Positions 10,131 to 21,681 of a stretch of 64,000 bases of DNA are shown piece by piece. The DNA is taken from positions 8,621,501 to 8,685,500 of the forward strand of contig CM072876.1 of the NCBI GenBank assembly GCA_036937835.1, read 5' to 3'. The DNA comes from Pampus argenteus (Eukaryota; Chordata; Actinopteri; Scombriformes; Stromateidae). The notes below the pieces were generated by a model. The model was given only the letters and a program-made list of their open reading frames with translations. It did not search any database and had not been told where the DNA came from. Every line of letters begins with the position of its first letter. Position 1 is the first letter of the stretch. The position numbers and the translations under genes are program-made.

Positions 10131-13100
10131 GGACGGCTCTTCTCTGGACGCTACTCTTATGTAAGTCAGGTAAGTGCCTCGTTTTATACCAGTAAACAAT
10201 GCTAATTCTGTAACGGACAACAGTCTGAGTTGAGTCTGGTTACTAAACTTTGACTTTAAAAACGGCAAAAACCCGAAAAAGCTAAAAGTCGCTACCTATC
10301 ACTCCTTTCACCCGCGCGACAACTCCCACAATCCTTTTCTCATTTAGATGATCGTCTCGCGCCAGTTGTGACAGGAAAGGTGTGTTTGTTTTATACACCT
10401 TAGTAACGTGAATGTGCCCCACCAGGATTCATTTTCTCTTAAAGCAGAACTTTAAAATTTTAATTCTGAATAAACATTTTATCTTCAGCATATTAATGTA
10501 TAAAGTCAACTACCAATAAGAAGCTGTGCACATCACTTCACTGAAACTACATAACTTAAAAAATATACCACTTAAAGTGAAAGTAGTGAATCTTAATGAT
10601 TACAGATTTGTTCCTGAAAAACAACAAAACAAAGATGCACATTGATTGTTATGATAGGCCTTCGTAGCAAACACTAATATTAAATTTCTATATACCAGCA
10701 ATCAATGAGTTATAGATTGTTTGTCTGATTTCAAATAGTCAAGCAGTGAAATAATAATTGGCAGCTATTTTGATGATCTAATAATGGTTTTCATTTTTTA
10801 TTCAAATATACCACTTTCACCTGTTCAAATGTAATAGCTTAATGCTTTTCTTTGTCAATAATTACGGTAAATTAATTATTTATGGGTTTTGGACTGTTTG
10901 TGACTTCACCATTGACTGCAGGCAATTATAATAGACGTGTCTCACTATTTGTCATTTTATAGACAAAATGATTAAATCAATGAATTGTCAAAATAATAAG
11001 ATTAATTGATAATGAAAATAATCAATATTTTTATGTTATTAGGTGCAGCTTTAGAGAGTTGGATCCAGCAGCTTGACATAGACATGTTTCTCTTTCCACT
11101 CAACTGCAAGCATAAATTAAGCATGAATTAATGCCCCCTATGTGTTTTTGCAAAACGTGGTATTAAAATACCAACACTGAGATATTAAATGTAGCTTCTA
11201 AGTCCCCTCCCCCATCTCTACAGGTACAGTGCAGGTACTTCATCACATTCCAGTTATTTTCTCATTATCAAGCTGAGTGAGTTCAGCCGGTGAGTCTTGC
11301 AATTTTAGCAAACTCAGAAAAAATTGTTGCATGTTGTTTTTTTTTTAAGCAAACTTTTTACTGTAAGTATTTGACAGCCCAATTTTGCCGAGGGCGCCTG
11401 TGGCACCTTTGGCCTGAGAAGCTGCTGACTCGATCATCCAAACTGGTCAGTGTTTCGTACATCTCGCCAAAGGGGTTTGGCCACAGTCCAACATCCACGG
11501 CCCAGTGTGCTGGATGTTGGAGGTGTCATCTCATTTCAAGTCCTCGCTGGCAGGATGCTTTGATCTATGGCACCCAAGAGCCTTTTTTTTCAAGCCCCAC
11601 ATCTGGTCCTTCCAAGATGCACTGACGAATGAACACATGCCACCCTGACTGTCAAGAGAGCAGATAAGAAGTCTCCAGTGCGTGCTTGCTTGCCAGAATA
11701 AAATTAGTTCATGATGGTCGCAGATGAGCACAAATGTACCTTGGGCAAATTAACTGGGAATTCATGTACTTAACCACGTTCAGTGCCTCTTTTCTACGGC
11801 TACTAAAACATTTTTGTCCCATCTAAATAGTCCCTATGATGTCCACAGATCACAGTCAGGTGTTTGGTTTGTTTGGCAGTCCATCTGCATTTTGGTTGTT
11901 TCCCTTTTCTCTGTTAAAGACCCTCAAGCCAAGTAATAAAGTGCTGCAGGAATGAGTCCTAAAACCCAGAAATGAGTTAGCATTTTTGCAGTTCCACTTG
12001 TCTCGAAGTCAATAGGTTTGAGAGGTTTTGGTTAGATGCCAGAAATAAGGTCTGTAATTAACACAAAGATTTTCACATTTTGTTCTGACATAAAATACAT
12101 CGGTAAATATCCCACTTGTTAATTTTGAAGCATTTATGAAGGTGGTTGCTAACAAGTGGCTAAATGAAACCACAGTGGTTGTCGGAGACATCATGGAAAT
12201 GAAACAGAAACTCATCTACTCACTAGTTCACCTTTACAGCTTGTAGTTGTGTTTATATTCGCTCGCTGTTGCGAACTAATCTAACTCAAATTTTCCAACT
12301 TTTTGATTTATCGTTGAAATCACATTGACTGTGGTGTACTGTAGTGCATTTATAGTCTAATGTTAGCGTTTTACCTACTGTGATTGCATTGACACTTCAG
12401 AAATCATAAAAATGGTGTTCATTTGTGAAGATTGCTGAGCAAAACGTGAAAGTATCGTAAACGTTTGTTTTGCCACAGATCTTATTTTCTGCAGTAATCC
12501 AAAATCGACTAGAAAAACCCCCATTGGCCTTTTGCGGAGGGGACCAGGGCGATGCTAGCTACTTGGTTGGCCTACAAATATGTGTCATCCCTGCAGCACT
12601 GTATTAACATGGGCAACAAATCAACAGATTTCCATGTATGCCTCAGGTTAGGTCTGTGCAGCACTAAGACACACTCACCTTGTTACCCTTCATTGGACTG
12701 TCCTACAGTTATAGGTTATAAAGACTTGTCAATGTGGACAGGTAATGATGTGGCCTTGGCTAAGCAACCATGACTGATGCCAGATGCAAGTAGCCCAAGG
12801 TCTCCTTTTAAGATCCTTGATGGAAGCACACTTCAATGGGCTGCATTATACCTTTACACTGCCAGAGCTCCAGAGAAAGCGTGTGATAATGGCATGTTAA
12901 CCCAATGACATGTCAATAGATTTGTTTATATTGACTTTTAAGGTTTGGCTTTGGTGTAATGCTTTCAAATTGCCTTGAATAAATATAGAGGAAGAACATA
13001 GATGGGTTTTATAAGTTTTATATAAAAATATGACTTCATGGTATAGAATGAATGACTAACAACGGTCCACATGTACTGAATACACTAGAGCCTGAACAAT

Positions 13101-16100
13101 AAATAGGAGGAGGCTATTAGCTATTTAATGATCAATTAATCTGATGATTTTCTGATATCTGATTATTCTAAATATTTGGTGTAGGTATTCAGGTAAATAT
13201 CACTCAAAAACAAAGAAATGCAGCACATCTACATGTTTGAGAAGCTGGAACTAGGGAATGTTTTTTTCAGTCAGTTATCAAAATATTTGTCGATTGATAT
13301 TTCCACAACTAATCATTTTAACTCCAGTATCTGCTTCAAAAAATCCAGCACTGATCAGTCAGGCTATAGCGCGCACTAATGTGACTCTCCGCTTCAAGTG
13401 AAAACTGTCAGTTAATTGTTTTATGCATCAGTTGTAATACAGAGTGACAGACAGCTCAACAATAAACACCCGTCACTACTGAGAAATTAGCTCACCTCCA
13501 CTTAACACTAGCAAGTAATGATGTGTGTAATTGACTCTGACTACACTGACGGAGGAGGGAAAATGATAATCCCCAAAGGATGGGATTCCTGTCTATTTCC
13601 ATGAAATTCATTCGGCAGAAAAATAACAGTGACTCAGTCTAAGGCTGTACGCACATTTGTCTAGACTGCATATTCAAAATTTATTTGATTAAGCCCCCCC
13701 CCCCCCCCTCTGACAGTAAAGCCACCTATAACAAAAACGCAGATAAAGAGAGTTGAAATGCTTGTTGCTGCCGAGGGTGGAAAAAGATACTTCCCGGTCT
13801 CCACCTGCTCACCTTGAGAGATTTCTGCAGGCAACCCGCATAGGGAGCTCAGATCAAGAGATCAAAAGATTTGCTTAGAAGTGGAAAAAGTCAATAAGAC
13901 TTTAAAAAGAGAAAGTCTTTGGATGTTTAGAATTGGCTTCTGTGCTGATACATTTCTACGTTCGCGGCACCAAAAGCCACAATATCGCATCAGACTGATT
14001 TACTACTGTTTGTTAAGTGGAGACTAGGGGAGAACATGGATATGATTCCTACATACACTCCTGTCCTCTTCCACATCACTCGCTCTCCATTTAATCGCTG
14101 TATTCTCTATGGACCATCAATTCACTGCTGAATGGGGACATTGGTTCTAATATCAGTTACTTTTGTTTCGCTGATTGAAATATTTTCTAGATCTGCATAT
14201 TTAAATCTAATCTCAAATTTTTCATTTGTACAGCAATGAATAAATGTGACCAAAGTGGATACTTAGTTAAATTAAAAAACAATAATGCATCCACAGTTCT
14301 CTGCCATGAGAAGACCCACTCACATGCCGAGGATGAGCTTTTCAAGACGCTGTTTGCTGGTTACAACAAGTGGTCGAGGCCTGTGCCGAACATATCTGAT
14401 GTGGTCATTGTCAAGTTTGGACTGTCCATAGCGCAGCTCATTGACGTGGTGAGTCTTTATGGATTACCTTTAAGTCTGCAGGTTTTACACTATGAGGTTT
14501 TTCAACACTGTTTTAGCATCATTTTGTACAGAAAAAAAGCTTTTCAGATTATTGCAAACTGCCCTGTCACAGCAAAGCAAAAACCGTTACGTAACATCAC
14601 ATCCCTCGTTATTGAAGAAAAGTTCCTGCAAGCTATACTCGGCTCTCCAACAACCTCTCACATACTGTATATTCTTCTGGCCTGAACCGACAGCTGACAG
14701 TCTTTACTCTGTCTCTCTCCTTCTCACTTTGTGTCCATCAGGACGAGAAGAACCAAATGATGACAACCAATGTGTGGCTAAAACAGGTTAGAAAAAAAAA
14801 AACTGTTTCTTCATTTTAAACAATGTTCAGTGACAATTTTGTTTTCCTCTAAAAGCATTGGGCAATATAAAAATGTAAAAAAAAAAATATGAAAAGCTGC
14901 TCTATCAGACACAAAAAATGACAGCAACCAAACACACCAACTGTATATTGTGTTTATCTTCCAGGAGTGGAACGACTACAAGCTTCGCTGGAGACCGTCT
15001 GACTATGACAATGTGACGTCCATAAGAGTGCCATCAGAGCTCATATGGGTACCAGACATCGTCCTCTATAATAAGTGAGTAAACATAGGTAAACAATAAT
15101 ATACTATAAGCACGTTTTATCTCTTGCATGACCAAGAACAAGCCACTGTTTCTGTTTACTGTAATATAAAGCTGGTATATTTTTTGGGGGGGAATATTCC
15201 TACTGTTTTTATTTTAACATCCTACAGAGTTGCGCTCAAACATAAGAGATAAGTCTAAAATGACTCAGGTAATGAAAACATTGGTTTACATAGATACCTG
15301 TTGACAGTAATTGGTTTGAGGATGATGCCATCTAGTGGGCGTGTCAAATACCCCTCTGCTTTCGCTTAAGACAGTTCTAGTTCAAACTATGATAAACAGC
15401 TCATACAGCATAAACAGTTCTTCCTGTCTCAATTTGTAAACTATGTTAAACATTTCTATTACCTTCCTTCGTAATGTGCATCTATATATATATATACCGG
15501 TGCAGCATATTCATTTAAAGTGAAGAGAGCTTCTACATGTGCACTTCCTCAGTTTGAAACATATTGTATTATCTTTTTGAGATATCTCTCCTCTCTCCTA
15601 CATTTACTTTGTGGAGATTAAACCAAGAAGGTAGATAATAGAGTTCTGCTCCATGGAGCCTGTGTAATTAAAATCTGTAAGTGAAATTAAATAAGTGTGA
15701 TACTGATGAAATGATAAGGACTCATCATCACGTCTTCAGCAGAAGCTATTATCACTGTTAAAGCAACGAATGGGGGGAACGATTTGTGGCAATTTCACTG
15801 TGTAATTTCTAAAATTTAAAACAATAAAACAGCAAGAGGATAGTAAAACTTTTTTTAAATCAACCTTTGTTCTCATATATTTAAAACTAAGGTTTCACTT
15901 ATCATCGCTCGTGTGAATTTCTACTTTTCCAGCGCCGATGGCGAGTTTGCAGTGACTCATATGACTAAGGCTCATCTATTCCACACGGGCAAAATTCGCT
16001 GGGTCCCGCCTGCCATTTACAAGAGCTCCTGCAGCATTGATGTCACATTCTTCCCCTTCGATCAGCAGAACTGCAAAATGAAGTTCGGCTCTTGGACCTA

Positions 16101-17468
16101 TGACAAGGCAAAGATCGACCTGGAGCGAATTGAAAACACTGTGGACCTGAACAACTACTGGGAGAGCGGCGAATGGGCCATCATCAACGCTGTGGGGACG
16201 TACAATACGAAGAAGTACGACTGCTGTCATGAGATCTATCCGGACATCACCTACTTCTTCATCATCCGAAGGCTTCCCTTGTTTTACACCATAAACCTCA
16301 TCATCCCCTGTTTGCTGATCTCCTGCCTCACTGTCTTGGTTTTTTATCTACCCTCAGACTGTGGTGAGAAGATCACCCTGTGTATCTCTGTGCTGCTGTC
16401 CCTCACTGTCTTCCTCCTCCTCATCACCGAGATCATTCCATCCACATCCCTCGTCATCCCACTCATCGGCGAGTACCTCCTCTTCACAATGATTTTCGTC
16501 ACCCTGTCCATTGTCATAACTGTATTCGTGCTCAATGTGCACCATCGCTCTCCCAGCACTCACAAGATGCCCTGCTGGGTCCACTCCGTGTTCCTGGACC
16601 TGATCCCGCGCTGGTTGTTTATGCGTCGGCCTGCGCCAGATGGCCGGCGGCGCAGGCTGTTGCTGCTTCAGCGGGAAGCAACAGTGGAGCAGCGGCAGGG
16701 CCGGATAGCCGAATACAAATCTGGCAACTGCCTCAGCACCTCGGCCAACTGGTTAAAAGATGGGAATACGTTGGAAGACCCTGAGAGAAGCTGCTATGAG
16801 GATTTGGAGTTGGGTACACTGACATCATATTTCTCCTTCCGTCCACCTTCACCAAGACCTCCAGGGTCAACTCCGCCGCCACAACAGAATAACCCACAGA
16901 ACAGCCAAAACCGACAAGAGGGGGCTGGAGGGACAAACAGACAGTTAACGGGGTCCAGAGTCAATCCCACTCAGCGGCTGACTAAAGTTGATAATACAGT
17001 AGCAGACTCAGCATTCCTGCTTTCACCAAGTGTTATACGCGCTCTAGAAGGAGTGCACTACATTGCAGACCACCTGAGGGCTGAGGATGCAGACTTTAGT
17101 GTGAGTATCATCAAAACCCATCTGTTATCAGAGGGGCACTTGAAAAAAATACAAGACATTAATATACATCACTGTTGGCCTGCAAAGGTCCATGATTTAC
17201 TTCATCTTCCTCAATTATAGTAACTTAAGGTTATAGGGTTTGTGTGAGTGATGTACTGTGTGACACATTGTCTAAAATGCATCTTGTTAAACAGCTTGTA
17301 ATATAACAAATTTCTTTGTTTTCCCTCTCTCATTCCACACAGGTGAAAGAGGACTGGAAGTATGTCGCCATGGTGATTGACCGCATATTTCTGTGGATGT
17401 TCATTATTGTGTGCCTGCTTGGGACCATTGGCCTCTTCCTGCCTCCTTGGCTAGCTGGCATGATCTAG
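10103..17468 (+). CDS. chrna2: Neuronal nicotinic acetylcholine receptor subunit alpha-2
   Basis: Model: join(10103..10169, 14234..14448, 14742..14786, 14965..15074, 15933..17100, 17343..17468), 576 residues, all phases kept. It encodes a ligand-gated cation channel subunit of the plasma membrane that forms pentamers with beta subunits. Seen in the protein: signal peptide (1-22), loop A region (WVPDIVLYN), Cys-loop C179-C193, loop B (SWTYD), and the vicinal cysteines C243-C244 (YDCC) that define alpha subunits. M1 starts near 261; M2 (CGEKITLC...) has the cation-selective Glu ring; M3, a long Ser/Pro/Arg-rich cytoplasmic loop (about 347-530) and M4 (last 30 residues) follow. The end of the loop (LEGVHYIADHLR, then KEDWKYVAMVIDR) matches the alpha-2/alpha-4 group; the neighbouring ptk2b favours alpha-2. 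It is somewhat longer than the human protein, in the loop and by an N-terminal insert in exon 2. Intron 1 is 4.06 kb. An AATAAA at 17492 is only 24 bases past the stop, so the real 3' end may be further on. Confidence 0.95.
10725..11052. repeat. Dispersed teleost repeat B in chrna2 intron 1
   Basis: Shows GGGTTTTGGACTGTTTGTGA, TCATTTTATAGACAAAATGA, the ATTAATTGATAATGAAAATA phrase and an end reading AGGTGCAGCT. These correspond, in opposite orientation, to the copy at 7.19-7.37 kb. Divergence is high, so it is an old insertion. Confidence 0.6.
13694..13709 (+). repeat. Poly(C) run in chrna2 intron 1
   Basis: An uninterrupted run of about 15 C residues. No exon or regulatory motif is attached to it. 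Length is likely to vary and to be error-prone in assembly. Confidence 0.8.
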
Positions 17469-20400
17469 CGCTTGTGAGGAAGAGTAGAGGAAATAAAAAT
17501 CCATCATAATCATCATCACTGGGTGATGTTTGACATTAACAGTGTAGCTGAACTCCTTAAAAACAGGGAATCTTAGTGGCCTCAGGGCTGTAATGACCTC
17601 CAAACACCACCAAACCAAAATCATGGATAGAAAACTTTCCTATTTTTAGATTATTATCATCAGTGGGGCACTTTGTACAGTGTTAACTTTGTGACCTCTT
17701 AGACTCAGCATGTCAGGCTCAACCTCCATCTGTGTATGTGTGTTTGTGCCTCTCATGTATAAGCATACATTCGGGTCACAGAGTTAACCATCAAAAAAAG
17801 TTTCTCTAAAACATCATTCATCTGCAATGTTTAAAAACCCTTACCGCAGTTCAGAAGGTATTTCCAGAATCCTCAAAGACTCATTTTACCACCTGGAAGA
17901 AAAAATATGTGGCTTGCTGAGAAAGACTTTTAACTTGTTTTCCAAGTTGTTCCTCTCTTTTCTGTATGAAAACAAAGATGGCAGCCTGTCTGGATATCAA
18001 ACACCGTCACGGTTCTTGAAACTTTTTTTTTTTTTTTTTTCATTGTGCAGCAGACAGAATTTGTTTTATCCAGATGATGAAGAGTCTCCAGGGAATCTGG
18101 AAATACTGTCAGGACATCGGTGAGTGTTTTAAAACGTTTGGGTTTGCCAAACATTACCAGTTAATGATCTTTTACTGAAACCGATGGTTAGCTCTGTGGC
18201 TCAAATGCAATACATGAGCGGTACAAACTGGGGCTAAGATTAGCATGCTAACATAATTACCAACTTTTGAATGTTGAACATGCGAATGTTTTAATATATT
18301 ATCTCGTTAGCATGTTAGATAGTTGGACGTGCTACAGTGTCACAGTAATGTGATTGCTAACGTTATATTATGTAACTTAATATGAGGTACAAACTTAATA
18401 ATGGCATTACTTTAAACCATAAATCGACCGTTACAAGTAACGGTTGAGATTAAAAGTGGTAGTTCGTGATGTTGCTGTTTCACCAGAGGTTGGAGAGCAA
18501 GGACCCATTTCTAAATTTGTCTTTTTTTTATATGGCTAGAGCTTCTTAGCTGTCAAGCTAGTTAGAGTACGGTGGCCGACAAGGGCAAACGCGTTTGGCT
18601 GTGTCGGACACCGTAGTTTAGACGTTAAGATGTGAGAGAGCACTGGGGATCCCTCCAATGCTTAGGTTGGCCCTTTCTTAATGGTGGTTTTAAAGTAAGG
18701 CACAACATAGGCTCGGTAGTGTAATTGCTGTTACCGTTCAGTACACTGAAGAAATATGATTCAATATTTTCAATGACCAATAATAAATCAGTAATAGCAA
18801 CATTAAACTAAAAACAAATACAGCTGATGCTGACAGGAATCCAATACTTTTAGAAGTATCCGCACAGGAACTGTAATGTGTGTGATTTTAGTGTGTGAGT
18901 GGTGCTAATTGAACAGTCAGGCAATCACCAGAATTCATTAGGATTAATCCTCCGAATGTACTAAATTTCATAATAATCCATCCAAGTTTTCATGGTCATT
19001 TAGATGTTGAACTGTCACAGTGACATACTTTCATATTCACAGTACTCAGGCTCTATTCTTAATATGAAAAAAACTGCATTGAGATGCTGGGGTTTGTGTC
19101 AGATTGAAAAACTACATCTAAAATAGGATTCATTTTTACCTTATACGTTTCTCAACTTCACAATAGTGACATGCTGTACTGAGAGTCTGTGTCGAACACC
19201 AAACATAATTGGGGTCATTTGTACTGGTTTGGAAATAATTAACATTTTTTACAAGGTTTTCATTTTCGCCACGATTAATCTTATTTTTGAATGACCATGC
19301 TATGTAATAAATACTGTGATGAAAAACCCTTGAAAAGTCTGTCAGTTTCTCATTAATTGAGTGGTTTGAGAAAAAAACCTTAGGGTCGAGGTTGTGTAAT
19401 TCCCGCTATAATCTCATTTTAAACGCTGTTTCGCAGTCACTCTTTTTTTCACAGAATCCTGTATAGCTCACCTTGACAGTAGTTATTAAAGTCACTATAA
19501 CATTCAAAATTGACATTTGATAAGTGACAAGTAAAGACCAACCAAGTTTTCTGGGGTTATCAGAACTTTCTGTAGTTACACAGACCTAACTGATTATTCC
19601 TACCATGTCAATATGTATACTGTATGTTGAAACGCACATATTGATACACAATTTTTTTTAAATAAATGTTAGATTTTGAGAAGATTTTCATCTTTAATGT
19701 ATCAAATTGGTCCAAAAGAGTAGACAGAGAGTTGATGAAATAATTTCATAATCCAAAAGAGATATGTTTAAATAAACACGCTTTACGAACAGGAATTAAA
19801 GTACTTTAGCGTGCATCATATTTATTATTTATTTATATCACTTGAATTACGTGTGAGAATTTCATATTCCATGGAAATGATAACGGATATAAAACTTTTG
19901 ACCCTTTCAGCTGAAACAAAGTATCTAAAAACTGCTCATGATTTATTATTATCTATTTACCATTGTTTACCATTATTGTCTTCATCTCCCATTTTAATAT
20001 AATGTGTCATGTTCAAACAAGATACTTGTAGAGATGTATAAAACACTTTTTAACAGCTTTTTTTTTTCATCTTTACAGTTCACTTGGTAAACGATTTTAA
20101 ACGAACTTTTGGTTTTCTCTGCTGTATAACAAATTGGTCACATTTTGTATTTACAAGTCATTCATATTTTTGAGATCATTTAATAAGTCATCAATCACAA
20201 GGGGTAACAACTAACTGACTATCAATTATAGACCATCATATAAATCATTAATTTCAACATATATATATATTATTTTGCAAATACATGCATCTTATTTAGT
20301 GAAGAGAAGTTGTTGTAGCATCATATTTATACTTAATACACATTTACATGTATGATGACGACTGTCATGCGCCAAGGTTCATGTAGGTTGTTCAACCACA

Positions 20401-20493
20401 ACAAAAAAATGTTTGACTATGTGCAAATGTAAATTATGACTGTCAGTTGATTTAATCTTGATGTGTAAAATGAACAAGAGTGTTTACAGTCCA
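17469..20493. other. Convergent intergenic region between chrna2 and ptk2b
   Basis: Holds the 3' UTRs of both genes, whose extents cannot be fixed by eye. On the - strand, TTTATT (AATAAA reversed) at 19821, 19828 and 19942 lie 550-670 bases past the ptk2b stop and are plausible poly(A) signals. The frame at 17827-18123 (+) has no similarity to a known domain and includes a poly-Phe run encoded by poly(T); I treat it as untranslated. Confidence 0.5.
18225..19020 (+). repeat. Dispersed teleost repeat C (TTAGCATGCTAACAT type)
   Basis: Two recognisable parts: 18225-18365 with ATTAGCATGCTAACAT and GTTAGCATGTTAGATAG, and 18800-19020 with TACAGCTGATGCTGACAGGA, AGTCAGGCAATCACCAG, CATTAGGATTAATCCTCC and AAATTTCATAATAATCCATC. 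The order agrees with a repeat I know from other percomorphs. The middle 430 bp is unfamiliar and could be decayed repeat or a later insertion. Confidence 0.55.
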
Positions 20494-21681
20494 TTAAGGG
20501 GCGACAGGCTTGGCTAAATTGGCCCTGACCCTTGCTTGATCCACCGCATCCAACATGTTCTTGCTGTCCATAGCAAGATTGTGAGCAGCTGCCAGCATCT
20601 GTTTCTTACACTCCTCCTTCAGAGAGGTGATGGCATTCTGCTGGGCCAGACGCATTTTGCTGATCAGCTCCGCCATGTCGTTGTTCAGCAGCTTCTGGGT
20701 GCCCTCGATCTGTGGGGATGAGTCACTCTTTGAAACGTATGTTCTAACTAATGTTTTGCAGCGAAACGGGTTGACCACAGTAACATTATATGAACAATAT
20801 AATGCAATCAAATCATATAGACGTAAGTATTTAAATATGTTTATGAAGCTTATAAATGTCCAGTTATATGGTGTTGATTACACACTGAAGGCAGGAAATG
20901 CATTACATTTCAAATGTCTTTGTACCCCCTGTTGTTGAAATAATTGATGGCTTTGTAGAAACAGCCCTAATATGCAAATTTTGGGTGTCCTCAGCCAAAA
21001 AAGCAAATATGAAATGAATGTATCACTCTTATATAGTTTATATTTTTATCCTTTATTCTTCTTTTTTTTTTTTTTTTTTTCATTTATTTATATTCTTATT
21101 TTTTCTCTGTTTATCTATACTTACTTCTTGTGCTGCCGCAACACCAGAGTTTCCCCCCTAAGGACTAATAAAGGCTTATCTTATCGTAACTTTTTAACTC
21201 TGTAACTTAGTTTCAGGGACAAACAGTGGGACCAGCATGGGGCTAAAATCAATAAATAAAAGACGAAAGGAGCTGAGAAAATAGAGCAAACAAGCTGCAG
21301 ACAATATACTGTACCTCAGTCCTGACAGACTCGTGTAGAGTGGGCAGTATTTCATCCACACTGCAAATCAGATCTCTTAAGGCCACCCCCACAGACTGTG
21401 AGCAGAAATCAATTTAAATCAATCAGTTTTATAACTCGGTATGTTTGTCTTCGATTACAATCCGTACACTTAAAAAATTGCCATTAAATCAGAAAAAAAA
21501 ACTGTAAAATTGAAGTGAAAAATGGAAAAATTGTCTCTCAGTGTACCTTGACAATAGTGATATATTGTTCTGGATGCAGTTCGGTAATGTCATTCTTGAG
21601 TTGGACAACGACTTTGACCAGGTCCATAACAAACTGATACACTTTGTCATCAGATCGGTCCAGCTCGGCTGTGGGCGCAGG
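20494..21681 (-). other. ptk2b exons encoding the FAT domain
   Basis: Three exons (21547-21681, 21315-21395, 20494-20709) give the four-helix focal-adhesion-targeting domain, which binds paxillin-type LD motifs in this family. The stretch IEGTQKLLNNDMAELISKM and the C-terminal LDAVDQARVRANLA are strongly family-like. The tyrosine corresponding to human Y881 is present (Y861) but sits in YQFV rather than the Grb2-binding YLNV. Confidence 0.9.

Noticed and set aside
11290..11625. 111-codon + strand frame in chrna2 intron 1
   Set aside because: Lies wholly in the intron, contains a poly-Phe run and matches nothing I know; possibly part of a decayed repeat.
15976..16936. Several frames opposite or offset to the large chrna2 exon
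   Set aside because: They are shadows of a GC-rich, strongly constrained coding exon; the chrna2 frame explains the sequence fully.
17827..18123. 98-codon frame after chrna2
   Set aside because: Poly-Phe run from a T tract and no recognisable domain; likely 3' UTR or intergenic.
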